64,000 nucleotides of DNA from Spongiibacter sp. IMCC21906 (GCF_001010805.1 NZ_CP011477.1:1999001-2063000); one strand, 5' to 3'. Counted from the first letter of the stretch, positions 44,355-53,544 are shown. The notes: generated from the letters alone by a model not told the origin. A program made the numbers and translations.

Positions 44355-45383
44355 ATGGACCCCAATAAACAGAAAGCACTGGAATCCGCTCTCGGCCAAA
44401 TCGAACGTCAGTTTGGTAAAGGCTCGATTATGAAAATGGGTGACAGCTCCAGAGAGGTTATGCCCTCAATCTCCACGGGTTCTTTGGGGCTGGATGTGGC
44501 GTTGGGTATTGGTGGTCTTCCCTGTGGCAGGATTGTCGAAATCTATGGACCTGAATCATCAGGCAAAACCACACTTTGCTTGCAAGTGATGGCCGAAGCG
44601 CAAAAAGTCGGTAAAACCGTCGCCATCGTTGATGCCGAGCATGCACTGGACCCTCAGTACGCAGAAAAACTGGGTGTGAACTTAGAGGACTTGCTGGTTT
44701 CCCAGCCCGACACTGGCGAGCAGGCACTGGAAATTACCGATATGTTGGTGCGTTCCGGTTCAGTCGACGTCATCGTCATCGACTCGGTAGCGGCACTGGT
44801 GCCAAAAGCTGAAATTGAAGGGGACATGGGCGACGCTCACGTCGGTTTGCAAGCTCGTCTTATGTCACAAGCCTTGCGCAAGCTGACTGGTAGCATCAAG
44901 CAAACCAATACACTGGTTATTTTCATTAACCAGATTCGGATGAAAATTGGTGTGATGTTCGGCAACCCAGAAACCACCTCGGGCGGTAACGCACTGAAGT
45001 TTTATGCCTCAGTCCGCTTGGACATTCGCCGCATCGGTTCTGTCAAAGAAGGCGACGAAGTCACCGGCAACGAAACCCGCGTCAAAGTAGTGAAAAACAA
45101 AGTCTCGCCGCCATTCAAACAAGCAGAATTTCAAATACTCTATGGCCGAGGTATTTACCGTCTGGGCGAAGTTATCGACCTGGGGGTGAAGCTGGGTTTA
45201 GTAGATAAGTCAGGTGCATGGTATGCCTATCAAGGCAATAAAATTGGCCAAGGCAAGGCCAACGCGGCTAAGTTCTTAGCAGAGAACCCAGAAATTGCAA
45301 AAGAAGTGGAAGGTTCCATCCGCGAGCAGTTATTGCCTAAACCTACGCCTAAGAAAGTAGAAGAGGCTGAAGCAAGCGAATAG
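44355..45383 (+). CDS. recA: Recombinase A
   Basis: Forms filaments on single-stranded DNA for strand exchange and stimulates LexA self-cleavage. The 342-residue protein has Walker A '[13 protein letters not shown]' at about residues 66-78, Walker B '[12 protein letters not shown]', loop L1 '[19 protein letters not shown]' and loop L2 '[16 protein letters not shown]'. It has an acidic C terminus. It is under a LexA box and followed by a terminator. recX, normally next, lies 12 kb away at 57403. Confidence 0.98.
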   Translation: MDPNKQKALESALGQIERQFGKGSIMKMGDSSREVMPSISTGSLGLDVALGIGGLPCGRIVEIYGPESSGKTTLCLQVMAEAQKVGKTVAIVDAEHALDPQYAEKLGVNLEDLLVSQPDTGEQALEITDMLVRSGSVDVIVIDSVAALVPKAEIEGDMGDAHVGLQARLMSQALRKLTGSIKQTNTLVIFINQIRMKIGVMFGNPETTSGGNALKFYASVRLDIRRIGSVKEGDEVTGNETRVKVVKNKVSPPFKQAEFQILYGRGIYRLGEVIDLGVKLGLVDKSGAWYAYQGNKIGQGKANAAKFLAENPEIAKEVEGSIREQLLPKPTPKKVEEAEASE

Positions 45384-45403
45384 AGCATCGTGTGATAACA
45401 GCT

Positions 45404-45435
45404 AAAGCCAGTAGTCTTTTTGAGCTACTGGTTTT
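45404..45435 (+). terminator. recA terminator
   Basis: An 11-bp stem (45404-45414 with 45425-45435, one G-U pair) with core CCAGTAG/CTACTGG, loop of ten and flanking AAA and TTTT. It lies 21 bp after the recA stop. Confidence 0.8.
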
Positions 45436-45555
45436 AGTGTTAGTTTTTATTGCTGTGTATGCCAATCGTTATCTACCTTCAGGCTTTTTTAAGCCGCTTA
45501 CTTTTTAAACTCATTAGATGAATAACACTGACTTAACGTTAAAACTACAATTTCG

Positions 45556-45581
45556 GTCATTCCCGCCTGCGTATGAATGAC
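45556..45581. repeat. Decayed copy of a GTCATTCCCGC-type dispersed palindrome
   Basis: GTCATT (45556-45561) and AATGAC (45576-45581) flank CCCGCCTGCGTATG. The ends are those of a repetitive palindrome seen in many proteobacterial genomes, but the inner stem is largely lost. It lies between the 3' ends of recA and pilU. Confidence 0.55.
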
Positions 45582-45606
45582 AAGTTTAAGCCGGTGTCTT
45601 CAATCC

Positions 45607-46773
45607 TTAGAAAATTTGTTCGTCGCCATCGTCCGGTTCTTCTATTGTTAAGCTAAACCCTGTATTTGTTGCTTCGGATTCAGCTTCTTGGTGGGCGCCG
45701 ACGGGCAAGCCTCTACTGCTGTGCAGCTTGATTCTAAGGCGGAGATTGTTAGCAGAGTCGGCATTTTTTAATGCGTCTTCAAGACTGATTTTCCCGTCTT
45801 CATAAAGTTTGAATAAGGCGGCGTCAAAGGTTTGCATGCCTAAGTTTTCAGACTTGGCCATAATTTCTTTAATGCCTTCGATTTCTCCTTTATGAATCGC
45901 TTGAGCGACTGTCGGGGTACCTAGTAAAACTTCAATCGCGGCAGCGCGTTTCCCATCTACAGTGGGTACTAAACGCTGAGAAACAAAGCATTTTAAATTC
46001 AGTGACAAGTCTAATAATAATTGATTTCTGCGCTCTTCCGGAAAGAAGTTAATAATTCTATCCAAGGCTTGGTTAGCATTGTTAGCGTGCAATGTTGAGA
46101 TACAAAGGTGACCCGTCTCGGCAAAGGCGATTGCATGCTCCATTGTCTCTCTATCGCGTATTTCACCGATCAAAATGACGTCCGGTGCTTGCCTCAACGT
46201 GTTTTTCAATGCTTGGTGAAAACTCCTTGTATCAACGCCAATCTCACGCTGGTTGATAATGCTTTTCTTGTGGCGGTGAATAAATTCAATGGGATCTTCA
46301 ATAGTAATAATATGACCGCTACTGCTGGTATTGCGATGATCGATCAGAGCAGCAAGAGAAGTAGATTTACCCGATCCGGTAGCGCCAACAAAAAGTACTA
46401 AGCCACGCTTTGTCATCACCACATCTTTAAGTATTGGCGGTAAGCCCAAATCATCAACTTTGGGGATGTCAGTAACAATATTACGAGCCACAATAGAAAT
46501 TTCATTGCGTTGTTTGAAAATGTTGACCCGGAAGCGTCCGACCTTGGCGATGCTATAGGCTAGGTTCATTTCCAGCTCTAGCTCAAACTCCTTAATCTGC
46601 TCACTATCCATAATTTCATAAGCAATCTTTTTAATATCGCCGCTAGAAAAAGGCTCTTTATTCAGCGGCTTAAGCTGGCCGTGAAACTTGGCGCAGGGTG
46701 GGGCGCCGGTGCTGAGGAACAGGTCGGAGCCAGCGTTTTTGGCAAGGATGGTAAGGTAGTCGTTGAAGGTCAT
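45607..46773 (-). CDS. pilU: Type IV pilus retraction ATPase PilU
   Basis: A 388-residue secretion-type ATPase that assists PilT in pulling back type IV pili. The N-terminal PAS-like part ('DLFLSTGAPPCAKFHGQLKPLN') is followed by Walker A 'GATGSGKSTSLAALIDHR', the Asp box and Walker B 'DVILIGEIRD', and the His box 'ETGHLCISTLHANNANQ'. Length and C-terminal extension fit PilU rather than PilT. pilT, its usual neighbour, is absent, so it stands alone. It serves type IVa pili and is probably not part of the tad machine next to it. Confidence 0.92.
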   Translation of the reverse strand: MTFNDYLTILAKNAGSDLFLSTGAPPCAKFHGQLKPLNKEPFSSGDIKKIAYEIMDSEQIKEFELELEMNLAYSIAKVGRFRVNIFKQRNEISIVARNIVTDIPKVDDLGLPPILKDVVMTKRGLVLFVGATGSGKSTSLAALIDHRNTSSSGHIITIEDPIEFIHRHKKSIINQREIGVDTRSFHQALKNTLRQAPDVILIGEIRDRETMEHAIAFAETGHLCISTLHANNANQALDRIINFFPEERRNQLLLDLSLNLKCFVSQRLVPTVDGKRAAAIEVLLGTPTVAQAIHKGEIEGIKEIMAKSENLGMQTFDAALFKLYEDGKISLEDALKNADSANNLRLRIKLHSSRGLPVGAHQEAESEATNTGFSLTIEEPDDGDEQIF

Positions 46774-46791
46774 ATGGCCAAATTTTCCTGT

Positions 46792-46899
46792 GTAGGGCTA
46801 TACAAATCCACGTTGATAGATAACGAAAATTACTTGTTAACAGTGTATCGCTATATTGAGTTAAATTCCTTTCGATCCAACATGATGAGCTATGTATAG
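46792..46899 (+). pseudogene. Fragment of a REP-associated (Y1) transposase
   Basis: The plus-strand frame ending at TAG 46899 encodes 'LYKSTLIDNENYLLTVYRY' and 'IELNSFRSNMM', matching the conserved 'YKASLID..RYLLTCYRYIELNPVRAGMV' stretch of TnpA-REP/IS200-like Y1 transposases as I know it. Only about 35 residues remain: the HUH and catalytic Tyr parts are missing upstream, where the frame runs antisense into pilU. A stop ends it before the usual 'YPWSS' motif. This is a decayed remnant. Confidence 0.7.
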
Positions 46900-46903
46900 A
46901 AAT

Positions 46904-46935
46904 CCCCTTGGTTTCAGCTACCAAGGGGTTTTTTT
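46904..46935 (+). terminator. Strong intrinsic terminator after the transposase remnant
   Basis: CCCCTTGGT (46904-46912) and ACCAAGGGG (46920-46928) form a perfect 9-bp stem with a 7-base loop followed by seven T (46929-46935). No intact plus-strand gene precedes it, so it is probably left from a lost gene or shields pilU's start region from read-through. Confidence 0.8.
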
Positions 46936-47247
46936 GGTCAATTCATTGAACTATTAACGCCGCATTTAGCGCGTACGCAGCTTGGGAAAACTGACTCTGA
47001 ACGGCAGAGTGCTTACTATCAGCTGTTTCACTGTAGGATGCTAGAGGTGGGGTTGACGGCGATAGGGGAGGTTATAAATAAAGCATCGGTGTTGGGCCGT
47101 AACCGCTTTAAGGTCCAGGTTGAAGGCTATTCCAGAACGGCGGCCAGCGAGGTGGTGATAGGAAGTCAACAGCTTTTCGTGAGCGGTAAAATCAATGACA
47201 CTGAGCCAACGGTCTCTAGTGGTATTAAACTCTAGCTCCATTGATCG

Positions 47248-47274
47248 GTAGGAGCGGGCGCTGACCGCGATTGC
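47248..47274 (+). repeat. REP-like element with 5' GTAG
   Basis: GTAG at 47248-47251 is followed by a small hairpin GCGG (47254-47257)/CCGC (47265-47268) and GATTGC. It resembles the REPs of Pseudomonas, which start with a GTAG or GGAG tetranucleotide recognised by REP-associated transposases. It lies about 350 bp from the transposase remnant. Confidence 0.6.
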
Positions 47275-47331
47275 TATGGACGAGCTTCTTTATATATTTC
47301 AATCGCCTTAGTGAAAGAATCAATTACTCTG

Positions 47332-47355
47332 ACCCTATTGATAACCCTATTGATA
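47332..47355. repeat. 12-bp tandem duplication
   Basis: ACCCTATTGATA at 47332-47343 and 47344-47355. Confidence 0.9.
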
Positions 47356-47386
47356 TAAGTGGCTGGTAGTGTAGGAGAAGCAGTTG

Positions 47387-47398
47387 TAGGAGCTCCTA
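47387..47398. repeat. 12-bp perfect palindrome preceded by GTAG
   Basis: TAGGAGCTCCTA, whose first bases overlap a GTAG tetranucleotide at 47386-47389, 32 bp past the stop codon of the last tad gene. Confidence 0.6.
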
Positions 47399-47429
47399 GG
47401 CTTTCTTTCCATAGGGTTTTAATGCACAT

Positions 47430-49505
47430 TTACATCACCAATCTGACTTTGTCGTTTTCGCAGGTCATAGAACCGCCAACCTCGGCTGCAGCGATGTTAG
47501 CACCCAGTAGCTGCAATACTTGGTTCAAGACGGGGTCCAATATCGGTGATAAAGCGCTGTTTATTGTTGAGTTGATAGTCGAAACCAACGTATTCGCTGT
47601 GCTGCCCACCAATGTGGTTACCAGCCCCAACCCCGAGCCAGTAATGCCGTTTCCATCGCCATTGGGTTCGTAAAACTCAACGCCGATGCCGCCAATGGTA
47701 TCAGTCAGGCTGGCAAGTAAATCTTCTTCGCTGAATGTCTGGAAGGCGTTCTGGCCCATACCATTATCTACGTCAGGCAGATAGGTTTCGTCGGGATAGT
47801 TCTCATAGTCCAGAGGGGTGCCTGATACGGTGCCGGAGTCAGGTGATGGGGCCCAGCGTAGGCCGATGCCTCCACCTGTAAATGCAGTTCGTTGGGCGTT
47901 AGCGGGGTTTGAAGACCAACTACTGCCGGTCCAATACTCCTTGTAGCAGACCACCAGGCACGTCTTTCTCACCAAAACCTCGCCAATATCCAAGATGGGG
48001 AAAGGGCTCATTTCCAATTCAGTGTCAGAAAAGGCCTGGGTACTCGCTTCTTCTGTACTGTTTCCTAACTGGCCTAGGGAGGCACTTAGCAACTGTGAGT
48101 TAGTCTCAACATCCAATGTTTTATCTTCACCAGCACAGCTATAGTCGCTTACTCTGGCTTCGGAATGGCCAGCATTAATTACCACATCCAGTCGGGGGGA
48201 GGGCAAGACTCGAATACTGATTTCTTGCTCTTCGCTTGAGCCTAGGAGATTAGACAGTACTCCAATTAGATCGAGCGCGAGTAAATCATTCACGGTATCT
48301 GCCACCGATGATACTAGGGCGTTGTCAAGCAATGGATCCAAGGCGTTATCTAAAGCGGGAAGATCGAGGGAGATAAAAACTCTTAATTGTGCTGACCTGA
48401 CATAAATTTGATTTGGACCGTCAGGATCAAGTTTCACTAATTCCGGGTTGCCGATCGCTGAGAGTTTGGGAGGCTCTCCCACTTGGAGCCGGATGGTTGC
48501 ATTGGCTAGGCCAAGCAAATTAGTTGGCAAATTTGCGACGATCCCACTTTCACTGTTGGCCAGTTGAATCGTACTTTGGACAAAATCCAGAACACTTAGC
48601 CTACTATCTAACCCAGCTTCATCGGTACCCGTTTGAAGTTCCAGAATATCGCCCAGTTTGACTAACGGTGTGGCGCCGGGAATAGCACCCGACAGTAAAT
48701 TCAGCGCGCTCAAAGTAGCAGTATTTCCGGTCGGCAAGACATCCGCTGCAACGTTTAGGAGGTCGCTAACGCTCACTTCACTTGAGAGCACGCTATCGTA
48801 GCTGCCAGCGTCGAGAGTTAATTCTGATGCGAGTGCATCCATATAATTGAGAAGGTTGATGTCTGTGTCCACCAAACTTTGCCAATCTGCGACATTGAGA
48901 TTCAAGGTGGTGCCAAGGAGTCCCCCCAGTATCGCGTTTAGCAATTCTGACTGGGTACTGTCTATGGAGACAATATTACCGCTAATCGCCAGTTGCGCCG
49001 TAGGCTCACAAGCCTGGGCGACGGCTTCCGCGTAGAGGTCTATGTCTCCTGGAGAGCTAGGCCATAGCTGTTGGAATAAGGATGCGGGAATGGTGCGGGT
49101 TAATTTAACTTCTACGGCTTTGCCATTCTCACCCGCGCTGTTGGGTGTGAAAACCCGGCCACCAGCGCCGCCACCTTGGACTCGCCCCAGCGAAACTTTG
49201 ATGTCGCCATCCTCATCTTCGTCACCAAAATTTCCTTTAAAATCATTTCTGTCTGCTGAAAGTGCGTCCAATGCAACACTGCGACGACCGGCATCATCCA
49301 TGGTCTGGTCTCGGCAGTACAACAACGCCGTTTCCAATGCCGCTAAATCCGCATTTTTTTGCAGTGAGCGCTTTTCAAGAAAGATTCTGCCGGTATCGAC
49401 AACCACTGCTAGAAACATGATCAGTGTGATCATCATTACTGCTGCCATCACCGCGACCACGCCTTGTTGCCGTTGCCGTAGTGTTGTTTTATTTGCGGTG
49501 ATCAT
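47430..49505 (-). CDS. tadG: TadG-like Flp pilus assembly protein
   Basis: A 691-residue protein of the tad machine. The N terminus has the TadE/G-type pseudopilin start 'RQRQQGVVAVMAAVMMITLIMFLAVVVDTGR', split here as a Gly followed by a long hydrophobic helix (about residues 15-42). 'LEKRSLQKNADLAALETAL' follows, the TadG signature. The rest is a long predicted periplasmic region rich in N, L, S and D with a few Cys. It is larger than many TadG proteins. It is the last gene of the minus-strand tad cluster. Exact role in pilus assembly is unclear in the family. Confidence 0.88.
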   Translation of the reverse strand: MITANKTTLRQRQQGVVAVMAAVMMITLIMFLAVVVDTGRIFLEKRSLQKNADLAALETALLYCRDQTMDDAGRRSVALDALSADRNDFKGNFGDEDEDGDIKVSLGRVQGGGAGGRVFTPNSAGENGKAVEVKLTRTIPASLFQQLWPSSPGDIDLYAEAVAQACEPTAQLAISGNIVSIDSTQSELLNAILGGLLGTTLNLNVADWQSLVDTDINLLNYMDALASELTLDAGSYDSVLSSEVSVSDLLNVAADVLPTGNTATLSALNLLSGAIPGATPLVKLGDILELQTGTDEAGLDSRLSVLDFVQSTIQLANSESGIVANLPTNLLGLANATIRLQVGEPPKLSAIGNPELVKLDPDGPNQIYVRSAQLRVFISLDLPALDNALDPLLDNALVSSVADTVNDLLALDLIGVLSNLLGSSEEQEISIRVLPSPRLDVVINAGHSEARVSDYSCAGEDKTLDVETNSQLLSASLGQLGNSTEEASTQAFSDTELEMSPFPILDIGEVLVRKTCLVVCYKEYWTGSSWSSNPANAQRTAFTGGGIGLRWAPSPDSGTVSGTPLDYENYPDETYLPDVDNGMGQNAFQTFSEEDLLASLTDTIGGIGVEFYEPNGDGNGITGSGLGLVTTLVGSTANTLVSTINSTINSALSPILDPVLNQVLQLLGANIAAAEVGGSMTCENDKVRLVM

Positions 49506-49516
49506 CTTGATGATAC

Positions 49517-49771
49517 TCAGTCGTTTGTAAACGTTTCGTCGATAAAACTGTCGGGGATAGGCTGGCTAAAGCTTTTTACGTAGCGCTGATAGATTTCACT
49601 GCGGGCTTTACCACTAAGGTACTGCTCATTACCACTTGCTAATTCCCCTGAGCGTTGTGCAGCCATCAGTTTTGCGGTGGCGGTTTGGGGCTCGCTTTTG
49701 TGGTTCGGAGGTGTGGCAAAAGCAGGGGCGGCCAGCAACAGGGCGGCAGCGGTGGCAATATAGTATTTCAT
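49517..49771 (-). CDS. DUF3613-type small exported protein of the tad locus
   Basis: An 84-residue protein with a signal peptide ('MKYYIATAAALLLAAPAFA', cleavage before TPPN) and a short mature part containing 'GNEQYLSGKARSEIYQRYVK'. It resembles the DUF3613 proteins found beside tadD and tadG in Pseudomonas and Burkholderia. Its start overlaps the tadD stop by four bases (ATGA). Function unknown; probably a periplasmic accessory of Flp pilus assembly. Confidence 0.7.
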   Translation of the reverse strand: MKYYIATAAALLLAAPAFATPPNHKSEPQTATAKLMAAQRSGELASGNEQYLSGKARSEIYQRYVKSFSQPIPDSFIDETFTND

Positions 49772-50481
49772 AGTGGTGCTCCTTTTTTGATGCTGGATGA
49801 ATTGGCTAAGGCGGGTTGCTTAAAGGTGTTTGCTTTGCCAATGAGTTCTTTGAATTCGTGTCTATCGATACCATTGTTCGATGCCATACGGGCGGCGGTG
49901 CGGGTGTCGCCGTCCAGAATCAGGCTGATCACCATATTGCGAATGGCCACTGGGTGCCCAGGTGCAAGTTGTAGGGCGGTCATAAACTCCCGTTGGGCGT
50001 CTTTAAACTCTCGGTGGGCCAACAGAATAAAACCAAAATCATTGCGAATATCTGCATTGGTGGGGGCCAGTTTTCGGGCAGTCAGCATTTGTTGATGGGC
50101 TTGGGGAATGTCACCTCGAGTAGCCAGTATTTTGGCCATGCCAGCGTGACCATAAGCGGTCATGCAGGTGAGACTAAGATCTCGGTAACTGTTATAGGCT
50201 TCGGTCAGTAAACCGGTTTTGCGTTGGCCTTCTGCTCGCAACCATAGTGCTTGGGCGCTATTGGAGTTGTCTCTTTCAAGGTGGGCTAGTGCAGAGTAGT
50301 ACTGCCCCTCTTTAATTAATTGCGAGACCATATCCAGTTTCATGCTTTCGGCCTGTTGCAGCGGTTTATCGCAGCTGGCCGCTACTGAAACGGATTTGTT
50401 AGCGGTGCTGGCACAACCACTTGCCAAAAGGGTCGCGCAAATAGCGATTGTTAAGGTGATTTTTTTCACAGGATTCTCCAT
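49768..50481 (-). CDS. tadD: TadD, tetratricopeptide lipoprotein of the Flp pilus machine
   Basis: A 237-residue lipoprotein: signal 'ITLTIAICATLLASGC' with lipobox Cys at about residue 23. TPR-like helical repeats follow ('SALAHLERDNSNSAQALWLR', 'GLLTEAYNSYRDLSLTCMTA', 'GDIPQAHQQMLTARKLAPTN', 'REFKDAQREFMTALQLAPGH'). TadD proteins are needed for secretin assembly, like other pilotins. It lies between tadC and the DUF3613 gene. Confidence 0.9.
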   Translation of the reverse strand: MENPVKKITLTIAICATLLASGCASTANKSVSVAASCDKPLQQAESMKLDMVSQLIKEGQYYSALAHLERDNSNSAQALWLRAEGQRKTGLLTEAYNSYRDLSLTCMTAYGHAGMAKILATRGDIPQAHQQMLTARKLAPTNADIRNDFGFILLAHREFKDAQREFMTALQLAPGHPVAIRNMVISLILDGDTRTAARMASNNGIDRHEFKELIGKANTFKQPALANSSSIKKGAPL

Positions 50482-50514
50482 CCTTGTACCAAGCTAAGTA
50501 GTTAACCCAAGTGG

Positions 50515-51390
50515 TTAATTGCCCATGCCAGAAAGCGCGCTTGTTAGTGACATAAAGCTGGGGCCTGCCGCAAAAATAAGCAGCGCGGGAAAAAGAAATA
50601 CCATCATAACCAAAGACATCTTTCCCGATAGCTTGTTGACCGTTTCTTGAAGGTCCAAGCGCCGTCTATTTTGTAATAGGGAGTAAAGCTCATTCAGCGA
50701 TTTATCGATGCTTCCGCCGGTGATGGACTGTTGGCGGATGACAATTAGGTATTCTTTAAAGCCTTCCGCCGAGGTGCTATTGATTAGCTCATAAAGCGCT
50801 TCTTCCTGACTCTGGCCCGATTCAATTTTGTTGACCGCCAGGTTCAGTTCCTTGGCGCAGTTCGGGGTAAGGTCACTCAGTTCATCGCAGATTATTGCCA
50901 GTGTTTTGGGCAGCGACAAGCCCACGCGCCAAAGCATACGGGTGGTTTGAATCAGCATTAGGGTTTCGCTTTCAAGTTTGCTTTGGCGCTCCTCGGCGAC
51001 TTTTTTTAGTAGCGAGTAGCTAATCAGCAACATTACCAATAAGCTGCCCAGTACGCTTAAAATCAATTGGCTAAACTCAAAATTACGGGAAAAAGCGTAG
51101 GCACCACCGGTAACGGCAAGCGTGGTGCTGGCGACTAATGTATAGACAGTCGCTCTCATTTGCTGATCGCTTTTAAACAAGCCTGCCCGGCGCAGTAATT
51201 GCGATAAGGAGGCAAGCTGAGTGTTTTCTTCCCGTAGTTGACGCCAGATATCTGTGGCGTTGAAATTCATTTGCTTACTTTTGGTGCCGTTATTGTTGGT
51301 GGTCTCCAGGTGGGCAACCACCAGTAGTAGCACGGGGGCAGTGCATAGCACGATAGCGCCAATAATAAAGTAGATATGATGTGCTTCCAT
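50515..51390 (-). CDS. tadC: TadC, inner membrane platform protein
   Basis: A 291-residue type II secretion F-domain protein. It has an N-terminal helix and two further membrane segments around the conserved cytoplasmic F domain ('LMLIQTTRMLWRVGLSLPKT', 'RQQSITGGSIDKSLNELYSL'). The last hydrophobic segment is 'MSLVMMVFLFPALLIFAAGP'. It forms the pilus base with TadB. It starts 10 bp after the tadB stop. Confidence 0.92.
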   Translation of the reverse strand: MEAHHIYFIIGAIVLCTAPVLLLVVAHLETTNNNGTKSKQMNFNATDIWRQLREENTQLASLSQLLRRAGLFKSDQQMRATVYTLVASTTLAVTGGAYAFSRNFEFSQLILSVLGSLLVMLLISYSLLKKVAEERQSKLESETLMLIQTTRMLWRVGLSLPKTLAIICDELSDLTPNCAKELNLAVNKIESGQSQEEALYELINSTSAEGFKEYLIVIRQQSITGGSIDKSLNELYSLLQNRRRLDLQETVNKLSGKMSLVMMVFLFPALLIFAAGPSFMSLTSALSGMGN

Positions 51391-51400
51391 GTTTCTCTCC

Positions 51401-52261
51401 TTAGCGGCCGATCGATTTGACCATGCGCCATAACACCACTACACCGAGTATCTCCATCCCGATGGCAAGCAACAATAAGGACTGTCCACTAGGGGTAGCC
51501 CACATATCCAGCAGCATATTGGGGTTTTGGTAGAACATATAACCAGCAATGCCGGGGGGGAGCAGGGCCAAGACCATGGCAGTAAAGCGGGTTTCGCCAG
51601 TCATGGCACTAAGTTCACGTTTGCCTGCGTCATCAAGTCTTAAAATGGCAACAATATCGTCTAGAATGGCGCGAATGCTGCCACCGTATTGTTCGTTGAT
51701 ACGTAGTGATGTGGCGAGTACACCAAACTCCTGGAGTTTGCTTGCCTTCGCTTCGCGATCAAAGGACTTGTGCAGCTCGTCGCCGAGATGAACGCGACGG
51801 ACAATACGGCGCATCACTGTTCCCAGAGGACGCTCTAAGGTTTCTACCGAGTCGCTAAACGCGTTTTCCACAGAAATACCTGCCGATAGGCGGCGGGTAA
51901 TTTGGTTGATAAAAGAGGGCAGTTGCGCCAGCATTTTAGCGCGGCGTTTGGCGCCCACGGCCTTTGTCAGCATCACCAGTACGGCGGGTATCAGTAGCAC
52001 CACCATCAGGGCCAGTTTGGTGGGCAACAGCAGCGCACTTAGCAACAGCGCAGCGGCCGCTACCGCCAGGGCGCTGTAAATAATCACTGCTGGCAGTTCA
52101 ACGCCATTGGCTGCCAGGTAGTTTTTGATAAAGTCCGGCACGTCGTCTTCGGTATCGAGCTTGGCGGCCTCGTCTTCGAGGGGCTTGTCGTCATTGTTCA
52201 GTAGCAGCAATATAACAAAGGCCAGGCTGGCAACCAGTAATGACAAGGCTATCCAAATCAT
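51401..52261 (-). CDS. tadB: TadB, inner membrane platform protein
   Basis: A 286-residue type II secretion F-domain protein. It has an N-terminal helix ('MIWIALSLLVASLAFVILLLL'-type segment), paired central helices ('AVAAAALLLSALLLPTKLAL') and the F domain ('INQITRRLSAGISVENAFSD', 'LATSLRINEQYGGSIRAILD'). A C-terminal helix closes it. It partners with TadC and is driven by TadA. It follows tadA by 14 bp. Confidence 0.92.
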   Translation of the reverse strand: MIWIALSLLVASLAFVILLLLNNDDKPLEDEAAKLDTEDDVPDFIKNYLAANGVELPAVIIYSALAVAAAALLLSALLLPTKLALMVVLLIPAVLVMLTKAVGAKRRAKMLAQLPSFINQITRRLSAGISVENAFSDSVETLERPLGTVMRRIVRRVHLGDELHKSFDREAKASKLQEFGVLATSLRINEQYGGSIRAILDDIVAILRLDDAGKRELSAMTGETRFTAMVLALLPPGIAGYMFYQNPNMLLDMWATPSGQSLLLLAIGMEILGVVVLWRMVKSIGR

Positions 52262-52275
52262 TTAATTAATCCTTG

Positions 52276-53526
52276 TTAAACCGTTACTTCTTCATCGAGC
52301 AGCGGTACCACATTGCTGTCGATGGCTTGCAAACTTTTGCTGACGTCGTCGTAGGTAAACAAGGTATTAAGTTCCACCCCCTTGTTTGCTAAGCGTAATT
52401 CGGCAATTTGAAGTACGCACCGATGACCATCAGACTTGCGGCCAATATGAACGATCAGATCCAGAGCACTACCAATCATTTTTAGAATCAGCTCGCTGGA
52501 ACCCTTGAAGCCCGACATGCCCACCATCATTTCTAAACGAGTAATGGCGTCGGTTGCAGAGTTAGCGTGAACAGTACTCATGGAGCCACTATGGCCCGTG
52601 TTCATGGCCTGTAAAACATCTAGCACTTCGCCGCCACGGCTTTCGCCAACAATGATGCGGTCAGGGCGCATCCGCAGGGCGTTTTTCACCAGTTCTCTTG
52701 CGCTAATCTCGCCGACGCCTTCGTTGTTTTCAGGCCGTGTTTCCAGGCGCACTACGTGATCATTACGCAGTTGTAGTTCCGCCGCATCTTCAATAGTGAC
52801 GATCCGTTCGGTGGTGGGAATATACTGGCTTAGAACATTTAACAGTGTGGTTTTACCTGAGCCAGTGGCACCACTGATCAGCATATTACGGCGATTATTT
52901 ACAGCGTTGGTCAGGTAGTCTAGCGCCTCACGGCTAATCGAGCCGCCAGCCAATAGTTCCTCTGCGGTTAGCGGGTCCTTACGAAACTTTCGAATTGACA
53001 GGCAAGGACCATCCAGGGCCAGTGGCGGTACGATTGCATTAATTCGGCTGCCGTCGCCCAGACGGCCGTCTACAATCGGGCTGGATTCATCGATACGACG
53101 ACCCAGCGGGGAGATCATTCTGCGAATAACTCGCAACACATGGCGGTTGTCCAAAAAACGCATGTCCGCTCGCGACAACACACCTGCCCGTTCAATATAA
53201 ATATTGCGGGGGCCATTAATTAAAATGTCATTAATGGTGGGGTCGTCCAACAGAGTTTGTAGAGGGCCATAACCGACTATTTCATCTAGCAGTTGCTTTT
53301 CAAGCTTGGCGAATTGATCGCGGCCAATATTGATTTCATGGATGCGACAGTACTGACGTATATAGGCGGAAATTGCCTCTTCAAGTTTTTTTTGATTGTC
53401 ATCATAGATAACATTGTCGTCTTCAATTCGATCAATAACAAAGGCGTGCATTGCTGCTTTGAGACCTTCGTGATCATTCATATCGGTTTTTTTACTTTCG
53501 GATTCGCGCCGCTCCAAGATTCTCAT
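52276..53526 (-). CDS. tadA: TadA/CpaF, ATPase of Flp pilus assembly
   Basis: A 416-residue hexameric ATPase that powers pilus extension (not the tRNA deaminase of the same name at 20808). The N-terminal domain holds '[20 protein letters not shown]' and '[15 protein letters not shown]'. The nucleotide site has Walker A '[16 protein letters not shown]', Asp box '[10 protein letters not shown]', Walker B '[19 protein letters not shown]' and His box '[14 protein letters not shown]'. ATG 53526 has GGAGAG six bases upstream. Only 18 bp separate it from rcpA, where other tad loci have tadZ. Confidence 0.95.
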   Translation of the reverse strand: MRILERRESESKKTDMNDHEGLKAAMHAFVIDRIEDDNVIYDDNQKKLEEAISAYIRQYCRIHEINIGRDQFAKLEKQLLDEIVGYGPLQTLLDDPTINDILINGPRNIYIERAGVLSRADMRFLDNRHVLRVIRRMISPLGRRIDESSPIVDGRLGDGSRINAIVPPLALDGPCLSIRKFRKDPLTAEELLAGGSISREALDYLTNAVNNRRNMLISGATGSGKTTLLNVLSQYIPTTERIVTIEDAAELQLRNDHVVRLETRPENNEGVGEISARELVKNALRMRPDRIIVGESRGGEVLDVLQAMNTGHSGSMSTVHANSATDAITRLEMMVGMSGFKGSSELILKMIGSALDLIVHIGRKSDGHRCVLQIAELRLANKGVELNTLFTYDDVSKSLQAIDSNVVPLLDEEVTV

Positions 53527-53544
53527 GAGTCTCTCCAGATTCGC

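Larger units (their letters stand above)
46936..47429. other. About 500 bp of noncoding DNA with REP-like and palindromic sequences
   Basis: No credible gene: 60-66 residue open frames lie on both strands over the same bases and match nothing I know. It contains a REP-like hairpin (47248-47274), a sequence 'aatcaattactctgaccc' at about 47319-47336 of a kind I associate with ends of Y1 transposase elements, a 12-bp tandem duplication and a 12-bp palindrome. It looks like debris of a mobile element. Confidence 0.5.

Noticed and set aside
47038-47241. Overlapping small open frames on both strands before tadG
   Set aside because: Neither has a clear ribosome binding site or known similarity; the region carries mobile-element debris.
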